Assembly (NCBI RefSeq): GCF_900188445.1
Contig: NZ_FZOR01000018.1
Location: forward strand, 62,001 to 126,000
Length of the DNA: 64,000 nucleotides
Source: Actinomadura meyerae
GTDB taxonomy: Bacteria > Actinomycetota > Actinomycetes > Streptosporangiales > Streptosporangiaceae
Reading direction: 5' to 3'
Both the position numbers and the translations under genes were made by a program. The notes beneath the pieces were generated by a model, which saw nothing but the letters and a program-made list of their open reading frames with translations, ran no database searches and was not told the origin of the DNA. This document shows positions 29,048 through 37,099 of this stretch, in pieces. Every line of letters starts with the position of its first letter. Positions within the stretch are counted from its first letter, which is position 1.

Positions 29048-29719
29048 ATGGACGGCATGAAGGCACCTGTGATCGAGGTACGCGACCTGGACTTGAACGA
29101 GGCCGTGCGGAACGTCTCGTTCACTGTGGCCGAGGGCGAGGTCTACGCCCTGCTGGGCCGCTACGGCTCCGGCAAGACCACGCTTTTGGAAATGCTCGCC
29201 GGCCTGCGCCGTCCCACGAGCGGAACCGTCCGTCTCTACGGCGCCGACCCGTACACCGAGCGTGAGTCCGCGCGCGCTGGGGCCGTGTGGCGCGACGGCG
29301 GCCTGTTCCCAGGGCTGACCGTCGCCGAGGTCGTCGACACCTGGCGGCGCTGGACACTGGACCCGCTGACCCGCGACGAGGCCCTCCGCCTGGCGCGCCT
29401 CACCCAGGTCGCCGATGTCCCCTTCGAGCGGCTGTCCCCGGGGCAGCGGCGCATGCTCGACATCGCACTGGCCCTGGTGGGACGGTCCGACGTGCTGTTC
29501 CTCGACGAGCCGACCGCGGGGCTCGACGCCTCCGCCGCCCGAGAGGTCTGGTCCGTCCTGCTCATGCTCGCCGCGGACGGGATCAGCGCGGTGGTCGCGA
29601 CCCGTGATCCGGACGAGGCGTGCCGCGCCGACCGGGTCGGGATCCTCGACGACGGCCGCCTGGTCACCGGCCGCGCCGCCGCCCGGCTCCGGCGGCCCGC
29701 GGCCGGGCGCGCCGCCTGA
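29048..29719 (+). CDS. ABC transporter ATP-binding protein without adjacent permease
   Basis: The 223-residue ATPase has Walker A GRYGSGKTT, a signature written LSPGQRRMLDIALAL (Pro in place of the usual Gly), Walker B VLFLDEPTAGLDA and a switch position with Arg (VATRDPDEA) rather than His. The altered switch residue may lower turnover. No permease gene lies beside it; a two-component system follows instead. It may serve a permease elsewhere or have a regulatory role. ATG 29048 and ATG 29057 are both possible starts, and neither has a strong ribosome site. Confidence 0.8.
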   Translation: MDGMKAPVIEVRDLDLNEAVRNVSFTVAEGEVYALLGRYGSGKTTLLEMLAGLRRPTSGTVRLYGADPYTERESARAGAVWRDGGLFPGLTVAEVVDTWRRWTLDPLTRDEALRLARLTQVADVPFERLSPGQRRMLDIALALVGRSDVLFLDEPTAGLDASAAREVWSVLLMLAADGISAVVATRDPDEACRADRVGILDDGRLVTGRAAARLRRPAAGRAA

Positions 29720-29785
29720 CCGGCCGCCGCCGACCCGCGCCCCCGACCGCCCCCGCGCCCCCGACAGGTCATCGTGCCGGCCGCA

Positions 29786-29791
29786 TACGCT
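29786..29791 (+). promoter_or_regulatory. Candidate -10 element, leaderless kinase transcript
   Basis: TACGCT is followed by exactly six bases and the GTG at 29798. No ribosome site separates them. CCGACA at 29761 is a poor -35 candidate at 19-base spacing. Confidence 0.45.
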
Positions 29792-29797
29792 GGGCGC

Positions 29798-30928
29798 GTG
29801 CAGCCCGCCCTCCCGCGCCCCACCGTCATCGCCGCGATCATCGTGGGGATGACGGTGATGACGCTGGCCGGGTTCCTGGCGCCCGCGCTCTGGTACGAGA
29901 TCACCGAGCGCCGGGAGGCGGGCCGCCTGCTGCTCGCCCTCACCGGCACCGGCGCCGCCTTCGCCCTGTACGCCCGGCTCCTGTGGCAGAACCTGATGCG
30001 CCGCACCGCGCCCGCCCACCGGGCCGGGCTGGCCGCTATCGCGCTGGTCTGCTGGGCCATGCCGCTGCTGCTCGGCATCGACCGGGGCTGGGGCAACGCG
30101 CTGCTCGTCCCGGCCGGGCTGATCGCGATCGTCCTCCCGCTCCGGGAGGCGATCGCGGCGGCGGCGGCCGCGACCGTCCTCACCCCCGTCTACGGCGTCC
30201 TGCTCGGGCTGCCCGCCCTGGCCGTCCTGTACGAGGTCGCCGCGATCCCGCTCGGCGCCTTCTCCGGATACGTCACGGTCTGGCTGTTCCACGTCGTCCA
30301 GGAGCTGCGGGAGGCGCGCGCCGAGCTGGCCCGGTCCGCGGTGGGGGAGGAGCGGCTCCGCTTCGCCCGCGACCTGCACGACGTCCTCGGGCACAGCCTC
30401 CAGGCGGTCGCGCTGCGCGCCGAGGTCGCCGAACGGTTCGTGGAGCGCGACGACGCGCGCGTCCGCAAGGAGCTGACCGAGATCCAGACCATGGCGCGGG
30501 ACGCCGTCCGCGACGTGCGCGAGGTCGTCCGCGGCTACCGGGCCACGTCCCTGCGCACCGAGCTGGACGGCATGTCCGCCGTGCTGCGCGCCGCCGGGAT
30601 CCGCTGCGAGCGCCCCGAGGTGTCCCCGGCGCTGCCGCCGCACGTCCACGAGCCGCTCGGCTGGGTCGCCCGCGAGGCCACCACCAACGTGCTCCGCCAC
30701 TCCAGCGCCACCTGGTGCGAGATCACCGTCCGGGCGGGCCGCGACCGCGTCGAGGTGGAGATCGTCAACGACGGCGCCGGGCGCCGCGCGGGCGACGCGG
30801 GCAGCGGGCTGGCCGGGCTCGCCGAGCGGATCGCGGCCGCGGGCGGCGAGTTCACCGCCGGGCACGCCGGGGACGGGACGTTCCGGGTGGCGGCCGCCGT
30901 CCCCGCCGCGCCGGAGGGAGCGCCATGA
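29798..30928 (+). CDS. NarL/DesK-type sensor histidine kinase
   Basis: This 376-residue kinase has about six membrane segments within residues 8-165, then HisKA_3 with His194 in FARDLHDVLGHSLQ and HATPase_c with EATTNVLRHSSA and GSGLAGLAERI. The arrangement is DesK-like. The GTG at 29798 is preferred to one 24 bases earlier because of the -10 placement and because the first helix then begins near residue 8. It overlaps its response regulator by four bases. Confidence 0.9.
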   Translation: MQPALPRPTVIAAIIVGMTVMTLAGFLAPALWYEITERREAGRLLLALTGTGAAFALYARLLWQNLMRRTAPAHRAGLAAIALVCWAMPLLLGIDRGWGNALLVPAGLIAIVLPLREAIAAAAAATVLTPVYGVLLGLPALAVLYEVAAIPLGAFSGYVTVWLFHVVQELREARAELARSAVGEERLRFARDLHDVLGHSLQAVALRAEVAERFVERDDARVRKELTEIQTMARDAVRDVREVVRGYRATSLRTELDGMSAVLRAAGIRCERPEVSPALPPHVHEPLGWVAREATTNVLRHSSATWCEITVRAGRDRVEVEIVNDGAGRRAGDAGSGLAGLAERIAAAGGEFTAGHAGDGTFRVAAAVPAAPEGAP

Positions 30929-31530
30929 TCCGCGTGCTGCTCGCCGACGACCACCTCCTGATCAGGGAGGCGCTCGTCCTGCTGCTGGAGACCGAGGACG
31001 GCATCGAGGTCGCCGCCGGCGTCGGCCGCGGGGACGAGGCCGTCGAGCGGGCCCTCGCGCTGAAGCCCGACGTCGCCGTCCTCGACATCGACATGCCCGG
31101 CCTGGACGGGCTCGCCGCCGCCGAGCGGCTGTCGCGCGACCTGCCGTCCTGCCGGCTGGTGATCGTGACGGCGCACGGCCGGCCCGGCAACCTGCGCCGC
31201 GCCATGGCGGCGGGCGTCCGCGGCTTCCTCGGCAAGGACGCGCCCGGCCGGCGGCTCGCCGAGGTCATCCGGCAGGTCGCCGCGGGCGCCCGCTACATCG
31301 ACCCGCAGCTCGCCGCCGACGCCCTCGCCGCCGAGGAGTGCCCGCTCACCCCGCGCGAGCTGGACGCCCTGCGCGCCGCCGCCGGAGGCGCCCCCGTCTC
31401 GCGCATCGCCCGCGACCTGGGCCTGTCGGAGGGGACCGTCCGCAACTACCTGTCCGCGGCCGTCACCAAGCTCGGTGCCGGCAACCGCCATGAGGCCGCC
31501 CGCGCCGCTGAGGAGCGCGGCTGGCTCTAG
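30925..31530 (+). CDS. NarL/FixJ-family response regulator
   Basis: This 201-residue regulator starts at an ATG overlapping the kinase stop (ATGA). The receiver has Asp8-Asp9 and phospho-acceptor Asp54 in AVLDIDMPGLDG, with GFLGKDAPG around the conserved Lys. The LuxR-type HTH is visible as LTPRELDALRAAAGG and EGTVRNYLSAAVTKLGAGNR. It is the DesR-like partner of the upstream kinase. Its targets are unknown; the upstream ABC ATPase is a plausible one. Confidence 0.92.
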   Translation: MIRVLLADDHLLIREALVLLLETEDGIEVAAGVGRGDEAVERALALKPDVAVLDIDMPGLDGLAAAERLSRDLPSCRLVIVTAHGRPGNLRRAMAAGVRGFLGKDAPGRRLAEVIRQVAAGARYIDPQLAADALAAEECPLTPRELDALRAAAGGAPVSRIARDLGLSEGTVRNYLSAAVTKLGAGNRHEAARAAEERGWL

Positions 31531-31571
31531 CGGCCCACCGGTTGGCTCTGGCCGCCCGCCGGTGATCGGTG

Positions 31572-32276
31572 CTACCGGCGCGCGACGACCAGGGAGCCGC
31601 GTTTCGTCACCGGCAGGGGCGTGTCCAGGCGGGTGGCGGCTTCGGCGGCCTGCGGGCGCGGCACCCGGCGGGCGATCAGGTAGTCGCGGATCGCGGCGCG
31701 GTCGGGGAGCGTGATCAGCGGGGCGTCCCACCGCTCCACCTCGACCTCGCCGAAGACCTCGCAGACCCGGGCGGGGGCGTCCTCGGCGTCGAACGGGGTG
31801 GGTTCGGGACGCCAGACCGGCGCCAGTTCGGGGCTGTCGTTGCGGCAGATCGCGGAGACGAGCAGCGTCCCGCCGGGGGCGAGGACTCGGCGGGCCTCGC
31901 GCAGGGCGCGCCGTGGATCGTGCAGGTGGTAGAGCATGTTCAGGGCCACGGCGGCGTCGAACGTCCCGTCCGGGAAGGGCAGCCGCAGGGCGTCGCCGCA
32001 CACGCGCGCCCCGGGGTGGGCGCGCAGCAGGGCAGGGGACGCGTCCAAGCCCACGATCCGCACCGGCGCCGGACGGGGGAGGGCGGCGCTGAGGGCGCCC
32101 TCCCCGCATCCGATGTCCAGGACGAGGGACGCGCCGGCGTCGAGCAGCTTCATGGCGACGTGGTCGTGCAGGCTCCGCGCCCCGATCAGGTACGTCCTGG
32201 TGACCCTGCCGGCGAGACGGAAGCGCTCCGGGTCGGAGTCGTCCGGGGAGGAGCCATGGTCGGGTGTGAGGGCCAT
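31572..32276 (-). CDS. Class I SAM-dependent methyltransferase
   Basis: The 234-residue enzyme has motif I VLDIGCGEGALSAAL (about 52-66), the acidic end of strand 2 in RIVGLDASP, LRLPFPDGTFDAAVALNML (motif III/IV) and a RRVLAPGGTLLVSA strand, as in UbiE/COQ5-like methyltransferases. The acceptor substrate is unknown. It is the last gene of a minus-strand run that includes the SDR enzyme 39 bases upstream. It converges on the response-regulator gene. Confidence 0.88.
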   Translation of the reverse strand: MALTPDHGSSPDDSDPERFRLAGRVTRTYLIGARSLHDHVAMKLLDAGASLVLDIGCGEGALSAALPRPAPVRIVGLDASPALLRAHPGARVCGDALRLPFPDGTFDAAVALNMLYHLHDPRRALREARRVLAPGGTLLVSAICRNDSPELAPVWRPEPTPFDAEDAPARVCEVFGEVEVERWDAPLITLPDRAAIRDYLIARRVPRPQAAEAATRLDTPLPVTKRGSLVVARR

Positions 32277-32315
32277 GCAGGGAGTCTGCCCTCTGCGCCG
32301 TCCCGAAAAGCGTCG

Positions 32316-33101
32316 TCAGGCGGTGACCCCGCCGTCGATGACGAGGTCGTGGCCCACTACGTGGGTCGAGGCGTCCGACGCCAGCCAGAGGATGGTCGAG
32401 GCCACTTCGGACGTGGCCGCCACACGTCCCGCCGGAACGGACGCCTTCATCCGGGCCGCGCGCTCGGTCTCGCTCTCACCGGGCCGCAGCGACATGGGGG
32501 TGTCGCTCGCCCCGGGACTGACGGCGTTGATGCGGACGCCATCGCCGATGTGGTCCAGGGCGGCGGTGCGCGTCAGGACGCTGACCGCCGCCTTGGACGC
32601 CGCGTACGCCGCCATCCCGGGGAGCCGGCGGTGCGCCCCGATGTTGGACGCGACGTTCACGATCGTCCCGCCGCCGTGCGCGCGCATGTGCGCGATCTCG
32701 TGCTTCATCGACAGGAAGACGCCGGTCAGGTTGACCGCGAGGACCTCGTCCCAGGCGGCGGGATCGATGTCGGTGACGGGCCCGGCCGCGCCGATGATCC
32801 CGGCGTTGTTGACCGCGACGTGCAGGCCGCCGTGGCGGGCGACCACCGTCTCGACCATCCGGGCGGCGGACGCGGGGTCGGCGACGTCGGCGACCACGTG
32901 GTCGGCTCTGCCGGCGGCCCCGCCGGCGGTGCCTTCGGCGGCCGTGCCGGAGCCGATCTCCTTGACCGCGTCGGCGAGCGCGGTGACGTCGCGTCCGGCG
33001 AGGACGACCGTGGCGCCCTCGGCGGCGAAGGCGCGCGCGGTGGCGCGGCCGATGCCGCGCGACCCGCCGGTGATGAGGACGATCTTGCCGTGGAGGGACA
33101 T
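32316..33101 (-). CDS. Short-chain dehydrogenase/reductase
   Basis: The 261-residue oxidoreductase has the Rossmann motif TGGSRGIGRAT (about 11-21), NNAGIIG, catalytic Ser in NVASNIGAHR, and Tyr-x-x-x-Lys in AAYAASKAAV. A PGASDTPM segment follows. This is the classical SDR (FabG-like) type, using NAD(P)H. The ATG at 33101 follows CAGGAG. A 22-bp operator lies 14 bases upstream and matches the one in front of the TetR gene, so this is its likely target. Confidence 0.92.
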   Translation of the reverse strand: MSLHGKIVLITGGSRGIGRATARAFAAEGATVVLAGRDVTALADAVKEIGSGTAAEGTAGGAAGRADHVVADVADPASAARMVETVVARHGGLHVAVNNAGIIGAAGPVTDIDPAAWDEVLAVNLTGVFLSMKHEIAHMRAHGGGTIVNVASNIGAHRRLPGMAAYAASKAAVSVLTRTAALDHIGDGVRINAVSPGASDTPMSLRPGESETERAARMKASVPAGRVAATSEVASTILWLASDASTHVVGHDLVIDGGVTA

Positions 33102-33114
33102 GGCGGCTCCTGCT

Positions 33115-33136
33115 TTCTAGATCGATCGGTCTTGAA
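33115..33136. promoter_or_regulatory. TetR operator upstream of the SDR gene
   Basis: TTCTAGATCGA-TCGGTCTTGAA is a 22-bp palindrome with two mismatched pairs. The half-site TCGGTCTTGAA is the reverse complement of TTCAAGACCGA in the second operator at 33794. It lies 14 bases upstream of the SDR start. Confidence 0.75.
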
Positions 33137-33194
33137 TAAGGGCGTGAACAACCCCGGCCGGGTGGTGGCCGGGGGGTAGAGGGGCAGAGGGCGG

Positions 33195-33776
33195 TCAGTC
33201 GAAGAGGGCCAGCGCCTCGCGCGTCGCGTCCCGGATGCGGCCCTCGTCGGCGGGTGTGCGGCCGAGGACCCGCATCCCCTGGAACAGCACGAGCAGCAGG
33301 CGCGCCAGGGAGCGGGGGTCCTTGCCGGGCGGCAGCTCGCCCTGCGCCCGCGCGCGGGTGAGCGCCGACGTCAGCGACGCCTCCAGGAACGACCAGCTCG
33401 CCTCCACCAGCCGGGCCGCGTCGGCGTCCCGCGCCGCCAGCTCGACCGCGGTGTTCACCACGAGGCAGCCGCGGCGCGGGCGGTCGCGGGCCGCGTCCGC
33501 CGCGTAGTCCTCGATCAGCGCGCGCACCGCCGGCAGCACCGGGCCCGGCCGGGCCAGCGCCTCGGCGATCTTGGGGTCGGTCTCCTGGAGGTAGCGCTCC
33601 AGCGCCTTCAGGAACAGCTCGTGCTTACCGCCGAACGTGCCGTAGATGCTGGCGCGGGCGATGCCGAGGTGCTCCACGAGGTCGGCCATGGACGTCGCCT
33701 CGTAGCCGCGCTCCCAGAACAGGTCGAGGGCGCGGCGCAGGGCGGCGTCCGGGTCGAACTCCTTCGTCCGTGCCAT
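33195..33776 (-). CDS. TetR/AcrR family regulator
   Basis: The 193-residue repressor has an N-terminal HTH (about 8-52): ALRRALDLFWERGYEATSMA and IARASIYGTFGGKHELF, typical of the AcrR/TetR_C_16-like group near YxaF/NemR. The C-terminal ligand domain has one Cys (RRGCLVVNTA), a position sometimes used for thiol-reactive sensing in NemR-type regulators. It lies between two copies of the same operator and upstream of the SDR gene. It probably represses itself and the SDR in response to a small electrophile or SDR substrate. Confidence 0.9.
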   Translation of the reverse strand: MARTKEFDPDAALRRALDLFWERGYEATSMADLVEHLGIARASIYGTFGGKHELFLKALERYLQETDPKIAEALARPGPVLPAVRALIEDYAADAARDRPRRGCLVVNTAVELAARDADAARLVEASWSFLEASLTSALTRARAQGELPPGKDPRSLARLLLVLFQGMRVLGRTPADEGRIRDATREALALFD

Positions 33777-33793
33777 GGCAGGACGGTAACCCT

Positions 33794-33815
33794 TTCAAGA
33801 CCGACCGGTCAAATA
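33794..33815. promoter_or_regulatory. TetR operator upstream of the tetR gene
   Basis: TTCAAGACCGACCGGTCAAATA carries the same TTCAAGACCGA half-site as the SDR operator. The right arm keeps only CGGTC. It starts 18 bases upstream of the TetR start and abuts the stop codon of the next gene, consistent with autoregulation. Confidence 0.7.
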
Positions 33816-34385
33816 TCAGCCCCGCGGGCGGGACGGGACGGCCGGATGGTCGAGGTCCATGGCGTCCAGCACCGAGCCGTCCGCGGCGAGGGCTTCCACG
33901 ATCGGCCCCCGGCGGGCGCCCCACACGACGACGACGTGGCCGTGCTCGGGGACGTCCAGGATCCGGTTGCCGACCCGGACCCGCGCCACCTCCGCCGACG
34001 CCCGCAGCCGCGCCTCGTGCACCCACTTGGCGCCCCACGGCAGCAGCCGGTTGGAGTTGCGGACGCTCCGTCCCGACCCGTACTTCAGCAGGTGGCGGCC
34101 CATCATCTCGCCGGACGAGCGGCGCGCCAGGGGCTCGGCGGGCGCGAAGCCGCCGGCGCCGCCGAGCTCCCGCCACTCGCCGTCGCGCTTGTGGAAGGTC
34201 CAGCCCTCGACGAACGCCGACGCGTCACCCCACTGGTGGAGGAACGTGACAACGGCGACGTCGCCGTCCATGTCGAGTCCGAGCGGAAGGAAGTCCCGTC
34301 CCTCCTCGAAGGCGGCGGGAGCGGGGACGGGCAGGCCGTCCCGGAGGAGCCGCATGCACTCCTCGTGCACCTCGTGGTCGTTCAT
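33816..34385 (-). CDS. Hypothetical protein (189 aa)
   Basis: I do not recognise a named family for this 189-residue soluble protein. It begins MNDHEVHEECMRLLRDGLP and contains DGDVAVVTFLHQWGD, WTFHKRDGEWRELGG and a C-terminal beta-rich segment (HGHVVVVWGARRGPIVEAL). The blend of Trp/Gly turns and short strands suggests a beta-sandwich or NTF2-like fold, but no catalytic set is seen. It ends right at the TetR operator, 39 bases before the TetR gene, and may be its operon leader or an independent gene. Confidence 0.7.
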   Translation of the reverse strand: MNDHEVHEECMRLLRDGLPVPAPAAFEEGRDFLPLGLDMDGDVAVVTFLHQWGDASAFVEGWTFHKRDGEWRELGGAGGFAPAEPLARRSSGEMMGRHLLKYGSGRSVRNSNRLLPWGAKWVHEARLRASAEVARVRVGNRILDVPEHGHVVVVWGARRGPIVEALAADGSVLDAMDLDHPAVPSRPRG

Positions 34386-34418
34386 GTTCGGGGACCTCTG
34401 ATCATGCAGGCAGGGCGA

Positions 34419-34442
34419 GGGGCCCTTCCGCGGAAGGGCCCC
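34419..34442 (-). terminator. Hairpin after the membrane protein gene
   Basis: GGGGCCCTTCC (34419-34429) pairs perfectly with GGAAGGGCCCC (34432-34442). It lies 38 bases beyond the minus-strand stop at 34481 and upstream of the next minus-strand start at 34385. Confidence 0.8.
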
Positions 34443-34480
34443 GACATGGCACTCACTCTAGAGGTCCGGCTCGTCTGGTT

Positions 34481-35023
34481 TCACCCGTCTGGCGCACTCC
34501 CGTCAAGGCTTTGCCGATCACTGTTCACCAAAGCGTCGATCATGGCTCCACGCTGCGTGTACGACCGCGCGGCGAGGCCCGCGCACAGGGCCGCCAGTGG
34601 AAGTTCCACCCCGGCCGCGAGCGCGATCGCCGACGCGCGCCCGGCACCGGGCGTGGCGGTCGTCACGTCGAACCACGCGTCCGCCGCCAGCAGGGCCGCG
34701 GCCATGGCGGCGCCGAGCCCGTACCGGGGATCGCGGCGGACGAGCAGCACGCCCGTCCCCAGCAGGGCCGCGGCCTCCATCGCGTCCAGGCCCACCCAGG
34801 CGGCCGACCAGTTCGGCACGGTCGCGGTGGACGGCAGCGTGGTCGCGAGCACCCACATCCATGGCACCATCACGGCCGCGCCTCCGATGAATGCCCATCC
34901 CACCCACCGCCCCTCAAGGACACGCCGCACATCCCGCCGCCGGAAGGCCGACCGGGAGGACGGCCGGGAGGACGGCCGGGACGACCGGGAGGCCGGGGCA
35001 TGACGGGGGACGGCGATGACCAT
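34481..35023 (-). CDS. Four-helix membrane protein of unknown function
   Basis: ATG 35023, with GGGAG six bases upstream, gives 180 residues. A Ser/Arg-rich cytoplasmic N-terminus (about 35 residues) is followed by four hydrophobic segments near 43-62, 76-95, 102-118 and 130-150. The loop NWSAAWVGLDAMEAAALLGTG and VRRDPRYG resemble small actinobacterial membrane proteins of unknown function. No transporter or enzyme motif is visible. It is divergent from a sensor kinase and ends in a strong hairpin. Confidence 0.7.
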   Translation of the reverse strand: MVIAVPRHAPASRSSRPSSRPSSRSAFRRRDVRRVLEGRWVGWAFIGGAAVMVPWMWVLATTLPSTATVPNWSAAWVGLDAMEAAALLGTGVLLVRRDPRYGLGAAMAAALLAADAWFDVTTATPGAGRASAIALAAGVELPLAALCAGLAARSYTQRGAMIDALVNSDRQSLDGSAPDG

Positions 35024-35195
35024 GCGGGACTCCCAGAGGACGCTGATACGGTGCGGCGCCCGCGCTCCGGGACGCCCGGTCACAGCCTTGCCGCGACAGC
35101 CGCCGCGGTCAGTGGCACCGCCATCCGACTTGGGGTGGCACTAGGTTCACCCCCGCCCTCCGGCTGGGTTCATGGTGGCGGACGAACCATGCCAA

Positions 35196-35201
35196 TACGG
35201 T
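35196..35201 (+). promoter_or_regulatory. Candidate -10 element, leaderless kinase transcript
   Basis: TACGGT is followed by exactly six bases (TGCCGC) and the ATG at 35208. No ribosome site is present between them. Confidence 0.5.
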
Positions 35202-35207
35202 TGCCGC

Positions 35208-36464
35208 ATGGCATCCATCTCCGCGGTCGTCCGTGCCCGCGTGCGCGCGCCGTGGACGGCGGCGGCGTGGCGCGACACCGTGTTCGTCGCCTCCGGGGTG
35301 CCGCTGCAGGTCGCGGGATGGCTGGTCCCGGGTTCGGTCTGGGCGGTGTGGGCGCCCGTGGAAGTCGTGTCCGTCCTCCTCCTGGCCGCCGCGACGCTCG
35401 CCCTGCCGCTGCTCGCGCTGCGCCCGCTGACGTCGTGGCAGCGCGAGCGGTGCTGGGCCATGCTCGGCCTGGACATTCCGCCCATGCCCGACCAGGACGA
35501 CGGGCGCCCGTGGCATCCGCTCCGCGACCCGCGCTCGCCCGAGGTGTGGCGGAAGCTCCAGTACCACCTGGTCGCGGGGCCGCTGCTCGCGCTCGGCGGG
35601 CTGGCCGTGATCACGGCGTGGGCGGCGGGGGCCGTCCTCGCCGCCGTCCCGCTCTACGCGTGGGCGCTGCCCCGCACCGGCGTGTTCGCCGACCCCGTGG
35701 GCACGGCCGCGCTGACCGTGCTCGGCGTCCTGCTCCTGGCCGCGGCGCCCTGGGCGGCGGCGGGCGTGCGGCGGCTGGACGCCCGCGCCGCCGCCGGCCT
35801 GCTCGGCCCCGACCGCGCGGAGGAGCTGCGGCGCCGCGTCGAGGACCTGGCCGAGCAGCGCGCCAGCGTGGTCGACGCCGCCGACCTCGAACGGCGCCGC
35901 ATCGAACGCGACCTGCACGACGGGGCGCAGCAGCGCCTCGTCTCCCTCGCGCTCAGCCTCGGCCTGGCCCGCGAGACCCTCACCGGGGTCCCCGACGACG
36001 CCATGCGGGTGATCGTCGAGGCGCACGAGGAGGCCAAGGAGGCCCTCGCCGAGCTGCGCACGCTGATCCGCGGCCTGCACCCGGCCGTGCTGGAGGACCG
36101 CGGCCTGGACGCCGCCCTGTCCGGCGTCGCCGCCCGCGTGCCGCTGCCCGTCCGGCTGCGGGTCGAGGCGGAACCGCGCGCCTCCTCCACCGTCGAGGCC
36201 GTCGCGTACTTCGTCGTGTCCGAGGCCCTCACCAACGTCGTCCGGCACGCGCGCGCGGCCGCGGTGGACGTCGAGGTCGTCCGCCGGGGCGACGTGCTGC
36301 GGGTGGCGGTGCGCGACGACGGCGCGGGCGGCGCCGACCCGTCCGCCGGGACGGGCCTGACCGGGCTCGCGCGCCGCGTCCGGTCCGTGGACGGCACGTT
36401 CCGGATCACCAGCCCCGCCGGGGGCCCGACGACCGTCACCGCGGAGCTGCCGTGCGCGTCGTGA
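35208..36464 (+). CDS. NarL-type sensor histidine kinase with cytoplasmic insert
   Basis: This 418-residue kinase has a Sensor/PspC-like membrane region (segments near 28-46, 52-70, 122-150 and 166-184). A hydrophilic loop (about 75-118) includes LTSWQRERCWAMLGLDIPP. A coiled linker leads to HisKA_3 with His237 in RRIERDLHDGAQQRL. HATPase_c shows EALTNVVRHARA and GTGLTGLARRV. The ATG at 35208 is used because the -10 ends six bases before it; a start 36 bases earlier is less likely. The response regulator overlaps its 3' end by 13 bases. Confidence 0.9.
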   Translation: MASISAVVRARVRAPWTAAAWRDTVFVASGVPLQVAGWLVPGSVWAVWAPVEVVSVLLLAAATLALPLLALRPLTSWQRERCWAMLGLDIPPMPDQDDGRPWHPLRDPRSPEVWRKLQYHLVAGPLLALGGLAVITAWAAGAVLAAVPLYAWALPRTGVFADPVGTAALTVLGVLLLAAAPWAAAGVRRLDARAAAGLLGPDRAEELRRRVEDLAEQRASVVDAADLERRRIERDLHDGAQQRLVSLALSLGLARETLTGVPDDAMRVIVEAHEEAKEALAELRTLIRGLHPAVLEDRGLDAALSGVAARVPLPVRLRVEAEPRASSTVEAVAYFVVSEALTNVVRHARAAAVDVEVVRRGDVLRVAVRDDGAGGADPSAGTGLTGLARRVRSVDGTFRITSPAGGPTTVTAELPCAS

Positions 36465-37099
36465 TCGCCGAGGACTCGGTCCTGCTCCGGGCCGGGCTGA
36501 TCAAGCTGCTGGAGACCGCCGGGTTCGAGGTCGCGGCGGCCGTCGGCGAGGCCGAGGGGCTGCTCGCCGCGGTCCGCGCGCACCGTCCGGACGCGGCGAT
36601 CGTGGACGTCCGGATGCCGCCCGGCTTCACCGACGAGGGCGTCCGCGCGGCGCTGGTCATGCGGCGGGAGGCGCCCGAGGTCGCCGTGCTGCTGCTCTCG
36701 CAGTACGTCGAGGAGCGCTACGCCGCCGACCTGCTGTCGGGCGGGGCGGGCGGCATCGGCTACCTGCTCAAGGACCGGGTCGCGGACGTCTCGGTCTTCC
36801 TGGACGCGCTGCGCCGGGTCGCCGCCGGCGGCACCGCGCTGGACCCGGAGGTCGTCTCGCAGCTGCTCCTGCGCCGGCACACCGACCCGCTCGGCCGGCT
36901 CACCCCGCGCGAGCGGGAGGTCCTCGCCGTCATGGCGGAGGGCCGCTCGAACGCGGGCATCGCCGCGGCGCTGGTGATCAGCGAGAGCGCGGTGGCCAAG
37001 CACATCAACAACATCTTCGCCAAGCTCGACCTGCCGCACGCCGAGGCCGACCATCGGCGCGTCCTGGCCGTGCTGCGCTTCCTGGACGGCGGAGCATGA
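36452..37099 (+). CDS. NarL/FixJ-family response regulator
   Basis: The 215-residue regulator starts at a GTG inside the kinase C-terminus (13-base overlap). Its receiver has Glu7-Asp8, phospho-acceptor Asp52 in AIVDVRMPPGFTDEG and a YLLKDRVADV segment with the conserved Lys. The HTH reads LTPREREVLAVMAEGRSNAGIA and ESAVAKHINNIFAKLDLP. It is a typical LiaR-like partner for the upstream kinase. The next gene overlaps its stop as ATGA, making a three-gene operon. Confidence 0.92.
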   Translation: MRVVIAEDSVLLRAGLIKLLETAGFEVAAAVGEAEGLLAAVRAHRPDAAIVDVRMPPGFTDEGVRAALVMRREAPEVAVLLLSQYVEERYAADLLSGGAGGIGYLLKDRVADVSVFLDALRRVAAGGTALDPEVVSQLLLRRHTDPLGRLTPREREVLAVMAEGRSNAGIAAALVISESAVAKHINNIFAKLDLPHAEADHRRVLAVLRFLDGGA

